Assembly: GCF_012927265.1 (NCBI RefSeq)
Contig: NZ_JABBGF010000003.1
Location: forward strand, 186,001-250,000
Direction: 5' to 3'
Source of the DNA: Chryseobacterium cheonjiense
GTDB taxonomy: Bacteria; Bacteroidota; Bacteroidia; Flavobacteriales; Weeksellaceae
Length of the DNA stretch: 64,000 bases
Shown here: piece after piece, positions 56,336 through 63,545 of the stretch
How the letters are laid out: each line of letters opens with the position of its first letter
Numbering within the stretch: position 1 is the first letter of the stretch
Program-made: the position numbers and the translations under genes
Notes under the pieces: generated by a model
Told to the model about the DNA's origin: nothing
Databases searched by the model: none
The model's input: only the letters and a program-made list of their open reading frames with translations

Positions 56336-56785
56336 TCAATTCCAGACGTCAAGCCGGGATATATTTTTGATCGTGCCACCAAACATTCCCATATGTCCCT
56401 TTGAATTCATATCAAATTTTCCTTTTATAATTACATATTTCTTATTGTATTTTTTGAAATCTGTTTTCTTCGCTAAATCATCACTGAAATTAACCCACAT
56501 CCCATCTCTTGATGATCCTTTTTCATAATCTTCCTTATGAAAATAAATGGCATTACCTTCAAACTCCAGATTTAAATATCCAATAATCTGGACCGTTTTA
56601 TTATGGTATTTTTCAGGAGTAACAATCAATCTCAGCATAGAAATGTCATAATCCTCAAAAGCTATAATTTCACTAAACTCTTCTTCGTTAGAATCCGGTT
56701 TATTTTTAGATTCTGAATTTTGGGCACAGCCCAATGAGAAGAAGGATAAAAAAAGCATAAGTGAAATTGTGAGTATTTTCTTCAT
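56336..56785 (-). CDS. Hypothetical lipoprotein, OB-fold-like
   Basis: This 149-aa lipoprotein has the lipobox SLGC (Cys20) followed by a disordered Ser/Asn/Glu spacer. The core runs from ISMLRLIVTPEKYHNKTVQI through GYLNLEFEGNAIYFHKEDYE to KKYVIIKGKFDMNSKGHMGM. The pattern resembles small beta-barrel domains that bind or seal membranes. I do not recognise a functional family. It ends before a gene-poor 200-bp stretch. Confidence 0.65.
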   Translation of the reverse strand: MKKILTISLMLFLSFFSLGCAQNSESKNKPDSNEEEFSEIIAFEDYDISMLRLIVTPEKYHNKTVQIIGYLNLEFEGNAIYFHKEDYEKGSSRDGMWVNFSDDLAKKTDFKKYNKKYVIIKGKFDMNSKGHMGMFGGTIKNISRLDVWN

Positions 56786-56876
56786 AGGTTATTTTTTAAT
56801 TTTTCGTAATGATTTTCGCAGATTTTAAATTTACGGGAAAAACGAATAGTCGTTTAACAATTTATTCGTTGTTGTT

Positions 56877-57614
56877 TTAGCGTTGCCAGCCTTGAATTAT
56901 ATAATTTTTTGACATTAGTTTTCTTTCCTTTTGTTTTTTATCATCCGGCTGAAACCAAATTTCAATTTTGCTTCCGTAAAATTCGCCCCAATTTCCTTCA
57001 TAAACAGTGAAGTCATCCTTCAATTGGTATCGTTTCAATTCGTTTGTTGAATTATATACCTGCATTTTACTATTGTTTGCTACATCTGTTTCTGATAAAA
57101 TTTGATTTTTTGTTATTTCATAAATTTTTAAATAAACGGTGCCTTTCTCAATTTTGTTTAGAAATATTTCATATTGATAAATTCCTGGCTGAAATCCGTC
57201 ATAAAGGAAAAAAGTTTCTTTTTTATCTGTTATTTTATTTGGTCCAGATGCTAAGTTATCATTAAGATTTATGGGTTTTTCGAATTGTATATTTTTTGGA
57301 ATTTCAAGATTATCTGCAAAAAAGTCATAAGGATATAACATCAAGAATATTGAAAGGCAAAGAAAACCGCTGCCTCCGAAGATAATGCTTGATAAAATTT
57401 GTAAAGTTCCTGCTAAAAAATCCTTTTTAAATACTCTGATCAATCCAAACAATAAAGGGATTAATATTGAAATGAAAAAAATGATAATACTAGTATTAAA
57501 TGCAATCTCAGAAGGAACCCGTAAAATAAAAAAGCTTAGTATAAATCCACAAAACATGATGAAAACGGAGTACATCCATTTTGTATTTAGTTTGTTATAG
57601 AGTTTCCTGATCAT
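56877..57614 (-). CDS. Hypothetical membrane protein
   Basis: From the ATG at 57614 the protein is 245 aa. The N-terminal 110 residues form three to four membrane helices (WMYSVFIMFCGFILSFFI, then IIIFFISILIPLLFG and a third near GSGFLCLSIFLMLY). The remaining part is a soluble beta-rich domain (FFLYDGFQPGIYQYEI onward). I do not recognise the family. The upstream in-frame TTG is less likely. It lies next to a DUF2628-like gene on the same strand. Confidence 0.62.
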   Translation of the reverse strand: MIRKLYNKLNTKWMYSVFIMFCGFILSFFILRVPSEIAFNTSIIIFFISILIPLLFGLIRVFKKDFLAGTLQILSSIIFGGSGFLCLSIFLMLYPYDFFADNLEIPKNIQFEKPINLNDNLASGPNKITDKKETFFLYDGFQPGIYQYEIFLNKIEKGTVYLKIYEITKNQILSETDVANNSKMQVYNSTNELKRYQLKDDFTVYEGNWGEFYGSKIEIWFQPDDKKQKERKLMSKNYIIQGWQR

Positions 57615-57711
57615 AGTTATAGTTATTAAATCTGATTTTAAGAACACTTCGGAATTAATTGACCTGACTTTATGAATTGATTTTACAGGTTGCAAATCTA
57701 TTCAGGCGTAT

Positions 57712-58182
57712 TTATTTTGCCTGCATGATAACAGCAAGAACGAACAGGGCAAAAGCAATCATTACAAATAAAACGCTTGTCCCTCCTTTTTTAGTAAGAA
57801 ATTCTTTTTGCTGTTCGGGATCGATGGATGTCATTTGGGCTTGTTCTACCATTCTTTTTGCTTTTTTAAGGTATAGATTGTTTCTGATAATCCCCATTGT
57901 GATCGTAAGAATAATACTGATAACAAAACTTAACAATTTGGTCTTCTCAGTACCTATCAGTTCTGCTAAAACATAATTTTCAAACTGAGACTCGGCATAA
58001 AAGATGATGATAATCACAAAAAATTCCAGATACATTTTCCTGTACAGAAACCAGAATACCCCAAATAGTACAGCAGAAAAACTAAACCTGAATTTCTTAC
58101 CTTTCTCATAATAGTTTAACTGCTCCAGGTAATAGTTACTGCTATCCTGAAAATAGGCTTCGTACAATTCTGTTTTTTCCAT
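57712..58182 (-). CDS. DUF2628-like membrane protein
   Basis: This 156-aa protein has three predicted membrane helices and a soluble N-terminus. The motif FRFSFSAVLFGVFWFLYRKM is typical of DUF2628, in which an amphipathic loop and a WFLYRK segment precede the first helices. The C-terminal helix is VLFVMIAFALFVLAVIM. Function unknown. It lies 71 bp downstream of the fragment affected by the poly-G tract. Confidence 0.75.
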   Translation of the reverse strand: MEKTELYEAYFQDSSNYYLEQLNYYEKGKKFRFSFSAVLFGVFWFLYRKMYLEFFVIIIIFYAESQFENYVLAELIGTEKTKLLSFVISIILTITMGIIRNNLYLKKAKRMVEQAQMTSIDPEQQKEFLTKKGGTSVLFVMIAFALFVLAVIMQAK

Positions 58183-58253
58183 GAATGATTATTGTTTTTT
58201 TTATGTACTGTTTTGGCACGAGTGAGAATAAACTGCAACTTATGTAAAGCTAT

Positions 58254-58535
58254 TTATTTGATTCTGTTTAACGCCGTAACATTTTGCAGACCTCCGATGG
58301 CATCAAAAACTTCATCCTGATCTTTTTTATCCGACCATCCTTTTTCAGCAAGTGCTCTTCTGACTTCCTCTTCTGATTTACTTTTAATAAAATGATAACA
58401 GGCAAAATCTACTACTTCTACCGGTATTCTTTCAAGGACATATTTTGTAAGAACAACAACTATTCTCAGATAAGCGACAAGGCCGGTTAACCCTAACTGT
58501 ACAATCCAGATAATGATCCAGCCTATCCAGCCCAA
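58254..58535 (-). pseudogene. 3' part of a membrane-protein gene split at a poly-G tract
   Basis: This segment encodes a hydrophobic, then charged tail of 93 aa (GWIGWIIIWIVQLGLTGLVA, then VEVVDFACYHFIKSKSEEE). Its only start would be a TTG, and it continues the reading frame of the upstream gene if the G tract at 58556-58564 had one more (or two fewer) G. It is therefore best viewed as the out-of-frame C-terminus of 58523-59350 and not as a separate gene. It may be expressed through slippage. Confidence 0.75.
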
Positions 58536-59350
58536 ATTTGTCTTATTGACAGTAACCCCCCCCCATAAAACCTGATCTGTAAAAATCTCCAGAATCCGAT
58601 TCTTTCCAGATTCTTTTCATGAAGAATTATTTCATACTGAAAATATTGACTCGAAGCGTACACCAATATGATCATACCGGCTAACAGATACTGCAGCTTT
58701 TTCAAATCGGTATAGTTTGAAAATTTTATGAAATATTTCATGGCAAAAACAAGCGCTGTTGCTACCAAAAATTCAAATAAGCCGATTAAATAGACCCCTT
58801 TTACGGAAAGAAATGCTACTGCAAACCCAAGAACAAGGGAAGTGAATAAGCCGCCATATAGCGGAATGGCAAGGGTAGGAGTCTTTGTTTTTACGGGCTT
58901 TGGCAAAGTATCCGGAATGACATAATCATCCCAGTTGTTTTTTCTCTCTGCTTCCTCTTCCAGTTCCTGAAGGGCTTTCTGATCGAAAGTTTTTAAGATT
59001 TCATGATAGGCATAGATGAACAGTTTTACCCGTTTTGAGTTTTTGCCTGCATCCCAGATTTCGTTACCCAGAGACTCGCTTTTTACAGAAATATTCCCGT
59101 TTGTGTAGGTTGCGGTAATGATTTCCGTCCAGCGTTCATTCATCCAGCCTGCTTCCTTACGTTTTGCTTCTATGTTGAAATCATCCTTATAAACGATGTC
59201 CCATCCCAATTTTTCAAATGCTTTTTCTGCAACCGCAATAAAGATGATCTCATTAACAGATGTCTTAAATTCTTCTTTGTATTTTGGAGAAAAGCTGATT
59301 CTGTGCTTTTTAGTAATTGTTTTTTCGTAATTCTTGAAATTTTCTTCCAT
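58523..59350 (-). CDS. Membrane protein with N-terminal soluble domain, ending at a G9 tract
   Basis: As read, this is a 275-aa protein. Residues 1-130 form a soluble domain (SFSPKYKEEFKTSVNEIIFI, then WDIVYKDDFNIEAKRKEAGW), followed by a linker and three or four membrane helices (about 165-260). The reading frame crosses nine consecutive G residues (58556-58564 on plus as C) near residue 263 and then ends prematurely with LLSIRQIWAG. With ten or seven G the frame continues into the next ORF and gives a protein of about 365 aa. The family is not recognised. Confidence 0.75.
   Translation of the reverse strand: MEENFKNYEKTITKKHRISFSPKYKEEFKTSVNEIIFIAVAEKAFEKLGWDIVYKDDFNIEAKRKEAGWMNERWTEIITATYTNGNISVKSESLGNEIWDAGKNSKRVKLFIYAYHEILKTFDQKALQELEEEAERKNNWDDYVIPDTLPKPVKTKTPTLAIPLYGGLFTSLVLGFAVAFLSVKGVYLIGLFEFLVATALVFAMKYFIKFSNYTDLKKLQYLLAGMIILVYASSQYFQYEIILHEKNLERIGFWRFLQIRFYGGGLLSIRQIWAG
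58556..58564 (-). repeat. Homopolymeric G9 tract inside a coding region
   Basis: Nine C on the plus strand, nine G in the coding strand of the membrane-protein gene. Changing its length by one shifts the frame between a truncated and a full-length product, the hallmark of a phase-variable contingency tract or of a sequencing indel. Confidence 0.9.
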
Positions 59351-59459
59351 CGACAGTTTTGAATGGTTTTATCAGTTTAATTTTAGCTGCAAAAATAATA
59401 AAATACGACTTTGGTAAATAAAAAGATGATGAATAATTGAGAATGATATTTAATGAACG
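59351..59459. other. Intergenic DNA
   Basis: Short AT-rich intergenic stretch with no reading frame. It leads into the inverted-repeat element at 59460. Confidence 0.5.
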
Positions 59460-59606
59460 TGAGTTCGATGTAAAGATTCCCAATCAAAATTAACTTTAAC
59501 CATAATTTAGTATAGGTTTTGGCTAAAGCCTACTGTTTCCTTAATTATTAAAATGGGCTAAAGCCCATTTCTATTGATATTTTGTACTGTTTTTACATCG
59601 AACTCA
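59460..59606. mobile_element. MITE-like 147-bp element with perfect terminal inverted repeats
   Basis: TGAGTTCGATGTAAA (59460-59474) and its exact complement (59592-59606) bound a stretch that contains the hairpins GGCTAAAGCC (59521-59530) and GGGCTAAAGCCC (59555-59566). The paired hairpins are the inverse of the doublet at 20722-20769. There is no transposase inside, so the element would need to be mobilised in trans. No target-site duplication was apparent. Confidence 0.6.
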
Positions 59607-59628
59607 GTTAATTAATTGTTTACCCTTC

Positions 59629-59958
59629 CGGAGGTCTCCGGAAGTCTCCCACAACTTGCAGGAAACCAACGGAGGTCTACAGAAGTCTCCCACAACTTGC
59701 GGGAACCTTCGGAGGTCTACGGAAGTCTCGCGCAATCTGCGGGAAACCTTCGGAGGAGTACGGAAGTCCCGCGCAACCCTGCGGGAAACCAACTGCAATT
59801 GCAGGAAGTCTCCCGCAACCTGCAGGAAACAAAATGCAGTTGCAGGAAGTTACAAACAGGTGTGTTTATAACAAAATGCAATTGCAGGAGGTCTTGCGCA
59901 ACTTGCAGGAAACCAAATGCAATTGCAGGAAGTTTCCCGCAACTTGTGGGAAACCAAA
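59629..59958. repeat. Tandem array of eight palindromic 40-42 bp units
   Basis: Unit starts are 59629, 59670, 59710, 59751, 59793, 59835, 59877 and 59918. Units 1-4 begin CGGAGGTCT or similar; units 5-8 begin TGCAATTGCAGGAAGT, with TGCAATTGCA itself a palindrome. Most units include TCCCGCAACTTGCGGGAAA-like hairpins. A ninth unit starts at 59959 but decays within 10 bp. The array lies directly after the end of symE. No unique spacers separate the units, so it is not CRISPR. Confidence 0.88.
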
Positions 59959-59974
59959 TGCAGTTTTCAATATG

Positions 59975-60154
59975 CTATTTGGAAACCGTAATGGTAAGCT
60001 TGTTTTTCTTTTCCCGGATGTGTACCGTTTTTCCTTTTCCGAAACCCAGCGCATCAAGCCATTTCCCTCTAAGCCGGATTTCAGGGACGGTGATCAGGCG
60101 GTGGGTACTTTTCTGGTACCGGGTGTGGATTTTAATTTTTCTTGCGTTCATCAT
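59975..60154 (-). CDS. symE: SymE-type toxin-like protein
   Basis: This 59-aa protein has a basic start (MMNARKIKIHTRYQKSTHR) and the SymE-like core VPEIRLRGKWLDALGFGKGK, then the swapped-hairpin-like beta part TVHIREKKNKLTITVSK. SymE proteins of E. coli are SOS-induced, AbrB-fold-related proteins implicated in RNA cleavage or nucleoid binding, controlled by an antisense RNA. Here a promoter (TTG at 60306-60308, TATATTTG at 60279-60286, minus strand) implies a leader of about 120 nt. The operator of the divergent XRE gene overlaps it. A palindromic repeat array begins 16 bp beyond the stop. The two ATG codons (60154 and 60151) are both possible starts. Confidence 0.8.
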   Translation of the reverse strand: MMNARKIKIHTRYQKSTHRLITVPEIRLRGKWLDALGFGKGKTVHIREKKNKLTITVSK

Positions 60155-60278
60155 GGTGCTGTTTTTTGTTGTTTACCGGCTGTAAAGGCGGAAGCCCCGA
60201 TCATTTCTGAACTTCCTGCCTGTAACAACCAAGGTAATATATAGAATTTGTGTTTTATTCAAAGCTTAATTTATGATG

Positions 60279-60308
60279 CAAATATAAAATAATTTTTCAA
60301 TTTGTCAA
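60279..60308 (-). promoter_or_regulatory. symE promoter
   Basis: On the minus strand, TTG at 60308-60306 and TATATTTG at 60286-60279 are 19 bp apart. The upstream box overlaps TTTGTCA, one half-site of the divergent regulator's operator. Confidence 0.6.
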
Positions 60309-60331
60309 CTTACTATATGACAAATTTGTCA
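60301..60331. promoter_or_regulatory. Operator for the XRE regulator
   Basis: The perfect palindrome TGACAAATTTGTCA lies at 60318-60331, and an extra TTTGTCA half-site is at 60301-60307. The site is just upstream of the XRE gene and overlaps the divergent symE promoter, so it can control both genes. Confidence 0.65.
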
Positions 60332-60354
60332 TCGGATTGGCTGACATTTGGATC

Positions 60355-60573
60355 ATGACCAGAGATCAGTTAAAAAAAGAATTTGGTAAACGAATTATCA
60401 TGCTTCGTGAACAGAAGGGTTGGAGCCAGTCTGATTTCGCACGTGCGTGCAATAAAGACCGACAAGCGATTGAAAAGCTTGAGAACGGAAAAGTAAATCC
60501 TACGCTTTATACTTTGTTGGAATTAGCTAATGCTTTGGAAATTTCTTTGGGGGAGTTGGTGGATTTGAAGTGA
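60355..60573 (+). CDS. XRE-family helix-turn-helix regulator
   Basis: From the ATG at 60355 the protein is 72 aa: a single Cro/CI-type HTH domain (KEFGKRIIMLREQKGWSQSD, with the recognition helix DRQAIEKLENGK and PTLYTLLELANAL). An in-frame TTG six codons upstream lies close to the operator and is less likely. It is divergent from symE, and a TGACAAATTTGTCA palindrome sits between them, so it probably represses itself and symE. The arrangement is like that of a toxin-antitoxin module with a transcriptional regulator, which is an inference. Confidence 0.88.
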   Translation: MTRDQLKKEFGKRIIMLREQKGWSQSDFARACNKDRQAIEKLENGKVNPTLYTLLELANALEISLGELVDLK

Positions 60574-60728
60574 TGTTTTACTTTAAATTCAAGATGGAAA
60601 GAGCTAGACACTCGTATAGCATTAATTATAGATTATAAATAATTAGATCTAAAGTTAGAAATGCAGCTTTATGATGCTTTTTATATTCATTTCTTAAGAT
60701 GAAATTTCACTCATTACTAGGGGTAAAT

Positions 60729-61766
60729 TTAGTATTCTCTGTAATTAGAGGACTTCTTGTCTTTTTCCCATAACTCATAAATTAGATCAATTTCTTCTTT
60801 ATCGATCAGATTAAAGTTTGATTCATATTGAATTTTTAATAATTTTTCTAAAATTACTTTACGCCCCTCTAAAGTAATTGGGCCTAAAGATTTTTGTCCA
60901 TTTCTTCTATACTTACATCTGTAATTTATATTATCACGAAATTCAGCAATCCAATTACGAAACTCGTGCATCTCTTCTAATTGATCATAACCATTAGAAA
61001 TTAAATTTGCAATTGACTTGTCTTTTCTTACAACGGTACAAGTCCAACATCCAAATCTAGAGCTGCCACAAGCTTGATTTTTTAATCTTATGGAAGTACA
61101 GTCAGATTCTGCGTCTTTATAAATTTTTCTAATTTCTATTGCATTTAATGATATAGGGTATTTTAAGGAATTAATTGTCATCCATACTTCTTCTAAATCA
61201 TGATAAAGAATGGGAGAGAAAATTATTCGATTTACAGAATTATTTTGTTTCAACAAAAATTTCTCTTCCAATTTATATTTATTTATTGTACGATCTCGTT
61301 GTTGACTTTCATTTAATCTAACACCTAAGATTACAAAAGAGCTTTTTTCTGACTGTATAAAGTTATTTATTGGATCAACACGAAGTTTTTTAGTACACCA
61401 TCTGAATATATTGGTAGGTGTAGGATATCCTCTTCCAATTACTTTGACAAAAAATCTATCATTTAATTTAGGTTTTAAAATTTTAAAAGTAAAAGGTAAA
61501 TTTTCAGCATCATTTTCTTTTTGAAGTTTGTCAAATAGATCATAAACATATTGACTGATAATAGGATTTTCGACACCTGTATCACAAAATAATACATATA
61601 TCTTTTTATGATAATAATCTAATTCTTTGACTGCTGAATAAATTAATTTCAAAGAAGCGGATGAATCTTTCCCTCCACTAAATCCTAAATGCCAATCATT
61701 TTCACTCTTAAGATATTCCTTCTTAATATATGAAATTACTTCGTTATTCTTATTTCTAATTGACAT
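60729..61766 (-). CDS. DndC-like phosphorothioation sulfurtransferase (PAPS reductase family)
   Basis: This 345-aa protein is of the PP-loop ATP pyrophosphatase / PAPS reductase group and most like DndC, which uses ATP to activate the DNA backbone for sulfur transfer. The PP-loop SGGKDSS lies at 30-36, the CDTGVENP segment at 61-68, RWCTKKLRVDP at 122-132, and the cysteine-rich ACGSSRFGCWTCTVVRKDKS at 232-251; Cys123, Cys233, Cys240 and Cys243 could bind an iron-sulfur cluster. No dndB, dndD, dndE or ssp genes are nearby. It overlaps the upstream membrane-protein gene by 11 bp. The region is AT-rich, in keeping with horizontal transfer. It could modify DNA or act as another nucleotide-activating enzyme. 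Confidence 0.85.
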   Translation of the reverse strand: MSIRNKNNEVISYIKKEYLKSENDWHLGFSGGKDSSASLKLIYSAVKELDYYHKKIYVLFCDTGVENPIISQYVYDLFDKLQKENDAENLPFTFKILKPKLNDRFFVKVIGRGYPTPTNIFRWCTKKLRVDPINNFIQSEKSSFVILGVRLNESQQRDRTINKYKLEEKFLLKQNNSVNRIIFSPILYHDLEEVWMTINSLKYPISLNAIEIRKIYKDAESDCTSIRLKNQACGSSRFGCWTCTVVRKDKSIANLISNGYDQLEEMHEFRNWIAEFRDNINYRCKYRRNGQKSLGPITLEGRKVILEKLLKIQYESNFNLIDKEEIDLIYELWEKDKKSSNYREY

Positions 61767-62418
61767 TGTTTTCCCTTAGACTTTGTTCAATAGTAGTTTT
61801 GATTGTATTAATATGATGTGTTTCTATGAATTCTATTTGATCATTTGATAATTTTATTTGATTAAAAGATGTCAAAATGTGCGCAGTTAATGATAAAAAA
61901 GATCCTACAAGCAAATAAATAGAATAATTTCTTATTTCTAATTTTTCATAGCTTCCAAATATTGAATAAATAAAAAAAATTATTGCACTTAAAAATAAAA
62001 TTATGAATATATCAGCGAATGAAGTCCACAATAATCCGTTAAAAAAAACATTACCTTTCTTGATACTTAGGGATGTATCATTATCAATTATTTTATAAAA
62101 AATTTGTTTTAATCTGTTTTTATCAAACAAAAATTGTCTTTGATTATTAGAGAGATGTCCGTTATATAGATTGATGATTTTTTTTTTGATATTTATATCT
62201 ATTTGTTTGTGCGAAAAATTTGTAACTAAATATCTTAATCCGCTTATTTGGTATATTGCGCCTAAAACAACTGCTGATATTAAAGGAATTCCAATATCAG
62301 ACATATTGAAATCAGAAAATTCTTTTTTTTGCAACGTAGAATAAAATAATTGAGTAATAATGTATATTATTATTCCTGGGACGAGTAGTCTCAAATTTTT
62401 TAAAGTTGATTGCTCCAT
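61756..62418 (-). CDS. Four-helix membrane protein coupled to DndC-like gene
   Basis: This 220-aa protein has four predicted helices (about 9-27, 42-62, 128-150 and 163-185) with a charged, Lys-rich loop of about 60 residues in the middle (IDINIKKKIINLYNGHLSNN) and a cytoplasmic-looking C-terminal tail. The family is not recognised. The ATG at 62418 is followed by an 11-bp overlap with the DndC-like gene, so both are probably made together. Its role could be an effector that damages the membrane or an anchor, but this is inference. Confidence 0.7.
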   Translation of the reverse strand: MEQSTLKNLRLLVPGIIIYIITQLFYSTLQKKEFSDFNMSDIGIPLISAVVLGAIYQISGLRYLVTNFSHKQIDINIKKKIINLYNGHLSNNQRQFLFDKNRLKQIFYKIIDNDTSLSIKKGNVFFNGLLWTSFADIFIILFLSAIIFFIYSIFGSYEKLEIRNYSIYLLVGSFLSLTAHILTSFNQIKLSNDQIEFIETHHINTIKTTIEQSLRENNVN

Positions 62419-62664
62419 GGTTATGGTAAAAGTTTAATTAATAATTATAATATTGATTTATAATTAATTAAGTAAATATAGTGATTTAAGTTTATATTTT
62501 GATTTTTTGTAATAAGAAAAATACTGAAATTAGAATGGTTAGGGTAATTGTCTCAGCTAAAGGCTGTATTATATCATTCCTAGCATTCCTTCGCCATAAC
62601 ATGACTGATCCTTCTTTTTTCACTTGAGTGATCCACATTCACTGGTTAATAACAGCTTTTATAT
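62419..62664. other. AT-rich intergenic stretch
   Basis: No gene or clear RNA is visible here. The sequence is very AT-rich with a less AT-rich patch near 62600. It contains the promoter region of the two-gene operon, without a strong TAnnTTTG match. Confidence 0.4.
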
Positions 62665-63024
62665 CTAGTCAAGAATTTTTTTCATAATTTCAATTGCTTC
62701 GGATTGAGCATCTTTGGCAATTTTAAATTTTTTTCGAAAAAAATAAAATACAGCATAATTGTACATTGGAAAACTAATAAAAATATATTCAGAGTCTTGA
62801 TGAAAAAACTCAAAATGTGATTTCTTTGTTTTAAAAATTATTAATGAGTTTAAATTTGACGACTTATTTTTTATAGAAATATTCCTTTGCATAAATTTAA
62901 GATTACTTAATGCTTTAAAAGGCTTCATCTCCCAAAAATAATTCATCCAAGAAACGGGCAGTGTCCCGAAATCGGAGAAAGGTTCATTAGCGTATTTTAT
63001 GTATTTTAACCTATTAGAAAACAC
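62665..63024 (-). pseudogene. C-terminal part of a frameshifted HNH gene
   Basis: This ORF (119 aa from a GTG) has no ATG near its start and overlaps the end of the HNH ORF by 19 bp. Adding one T to the TTTT run at about 63020 joins the two frames as KLQCFSNRLKYIKYANE, which reads well across the junction. It is therefore the C-terminal half of the same gene (FSDFGTLPVSWMNYFWEMKP, then FPMYNYAVFYFFRKKFKIA). Confidence 0.7.
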
Positions 63025-63437
63025 TGAAGTTTATATTCTAAAATCTCAAGCCATCGAATAATATTTTCTAAATCATTAATATCATAATATTTATTTTTTT
63101 CAAGATTTTCTAAAATAAAAATTATTTTTTTTTCAATTTCTGCTAAAATTGAATTATTACAATTATTACATGCTGGGACGACACTTTTTAAATAAGAAAT
63201 TGATTGTTGATTTGCTCTTATTTCAAACCCAATATTTATTTTATTTTGAAATAACCATTTTGGAAGAACATGTTCTTTTGTTAAATTCTTTTGTGTCTTG
63301 CAAAATACGCAAATCTCCGAACCAACATTTAATGTTGCCGGGTGAAATCTGTAGAAAACATCTTCAGCTATTTCTGCACCATGCTTTCTTAGATTTACTC
63401 TAATAGGAATGAATAAAGAATTTATTTTTTTTGACAT
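63006..63437 (-). CDS. HNH endonuclease-like protein, N-terminal part
   Basis: This 143-aa protein carries an HNH-type metal-binding core: CVFCKTQKNLTKEHVLPKWLF with a zinc pair of Cys and the catalytic-type His, then PACNNCNNSILAEIEKKIIF. It should cut DNA or RNA if folded. As read it ends with QCFLIG shortly after a helical segment (ENIIRWLEILEYKL), whereas intact relatives continue, and the next ORF supplies that continuation after a one-base shift. The gene lies in the AT-rich island beside the DndC-like operon. Broken, or read through by frameshifting. Confidence 0.75.
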   Translation of the reverse strand: MSKKINSLFIPIRVNLRKHGAEIAEDVFYRFHPATLNVGSEICVFCKTQKNLTKEHVLPKWLFQNKINIGFEIRANQQSISYLKSVVPACNNCNNSILAEIEKKIIFILENLEKNKYYDINDLENIIRWLEILEYKLQCFLIG

Positions 63438-63512
63438 CTTTATACACTTATAGGGTGATTTTTTGCTAAATTAAAATATTATAATAATATTTATTATGTA
63501 AAACCGTAAAAT

Positions 63513-63539
63513 AAAAACCGCTCTGAAATCAGAACGGTT
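63513..63539 (-). terminator. Terminator of alpha/beta hydrolase gene
   Basis: AACCGCTCTGA and TCAGAACGGTT form a stem (one G-T pair) around AA. On the minus strand it is followed by TTTTTATTTT. Confidence 0.8.
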
Positions 63540-63545
63540 GATGTT

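Noticed and set aside
59629..59958. The tandem repeat array as a CRISPR array
   Set aside because: Units follow each other without unique spacers, their length is 40-42 bp with internal variation, and no cas genes occur in the window.
59616..60244. Long plus-strand reading frames across the repeat array and antisense to symE
   Set aside because: The frames arise because stop codons are rare in the repeat. The encoded text is a Cys/Arg/Asn-rich periodic sequence, and the minus-strand symE frame explains the right end better.
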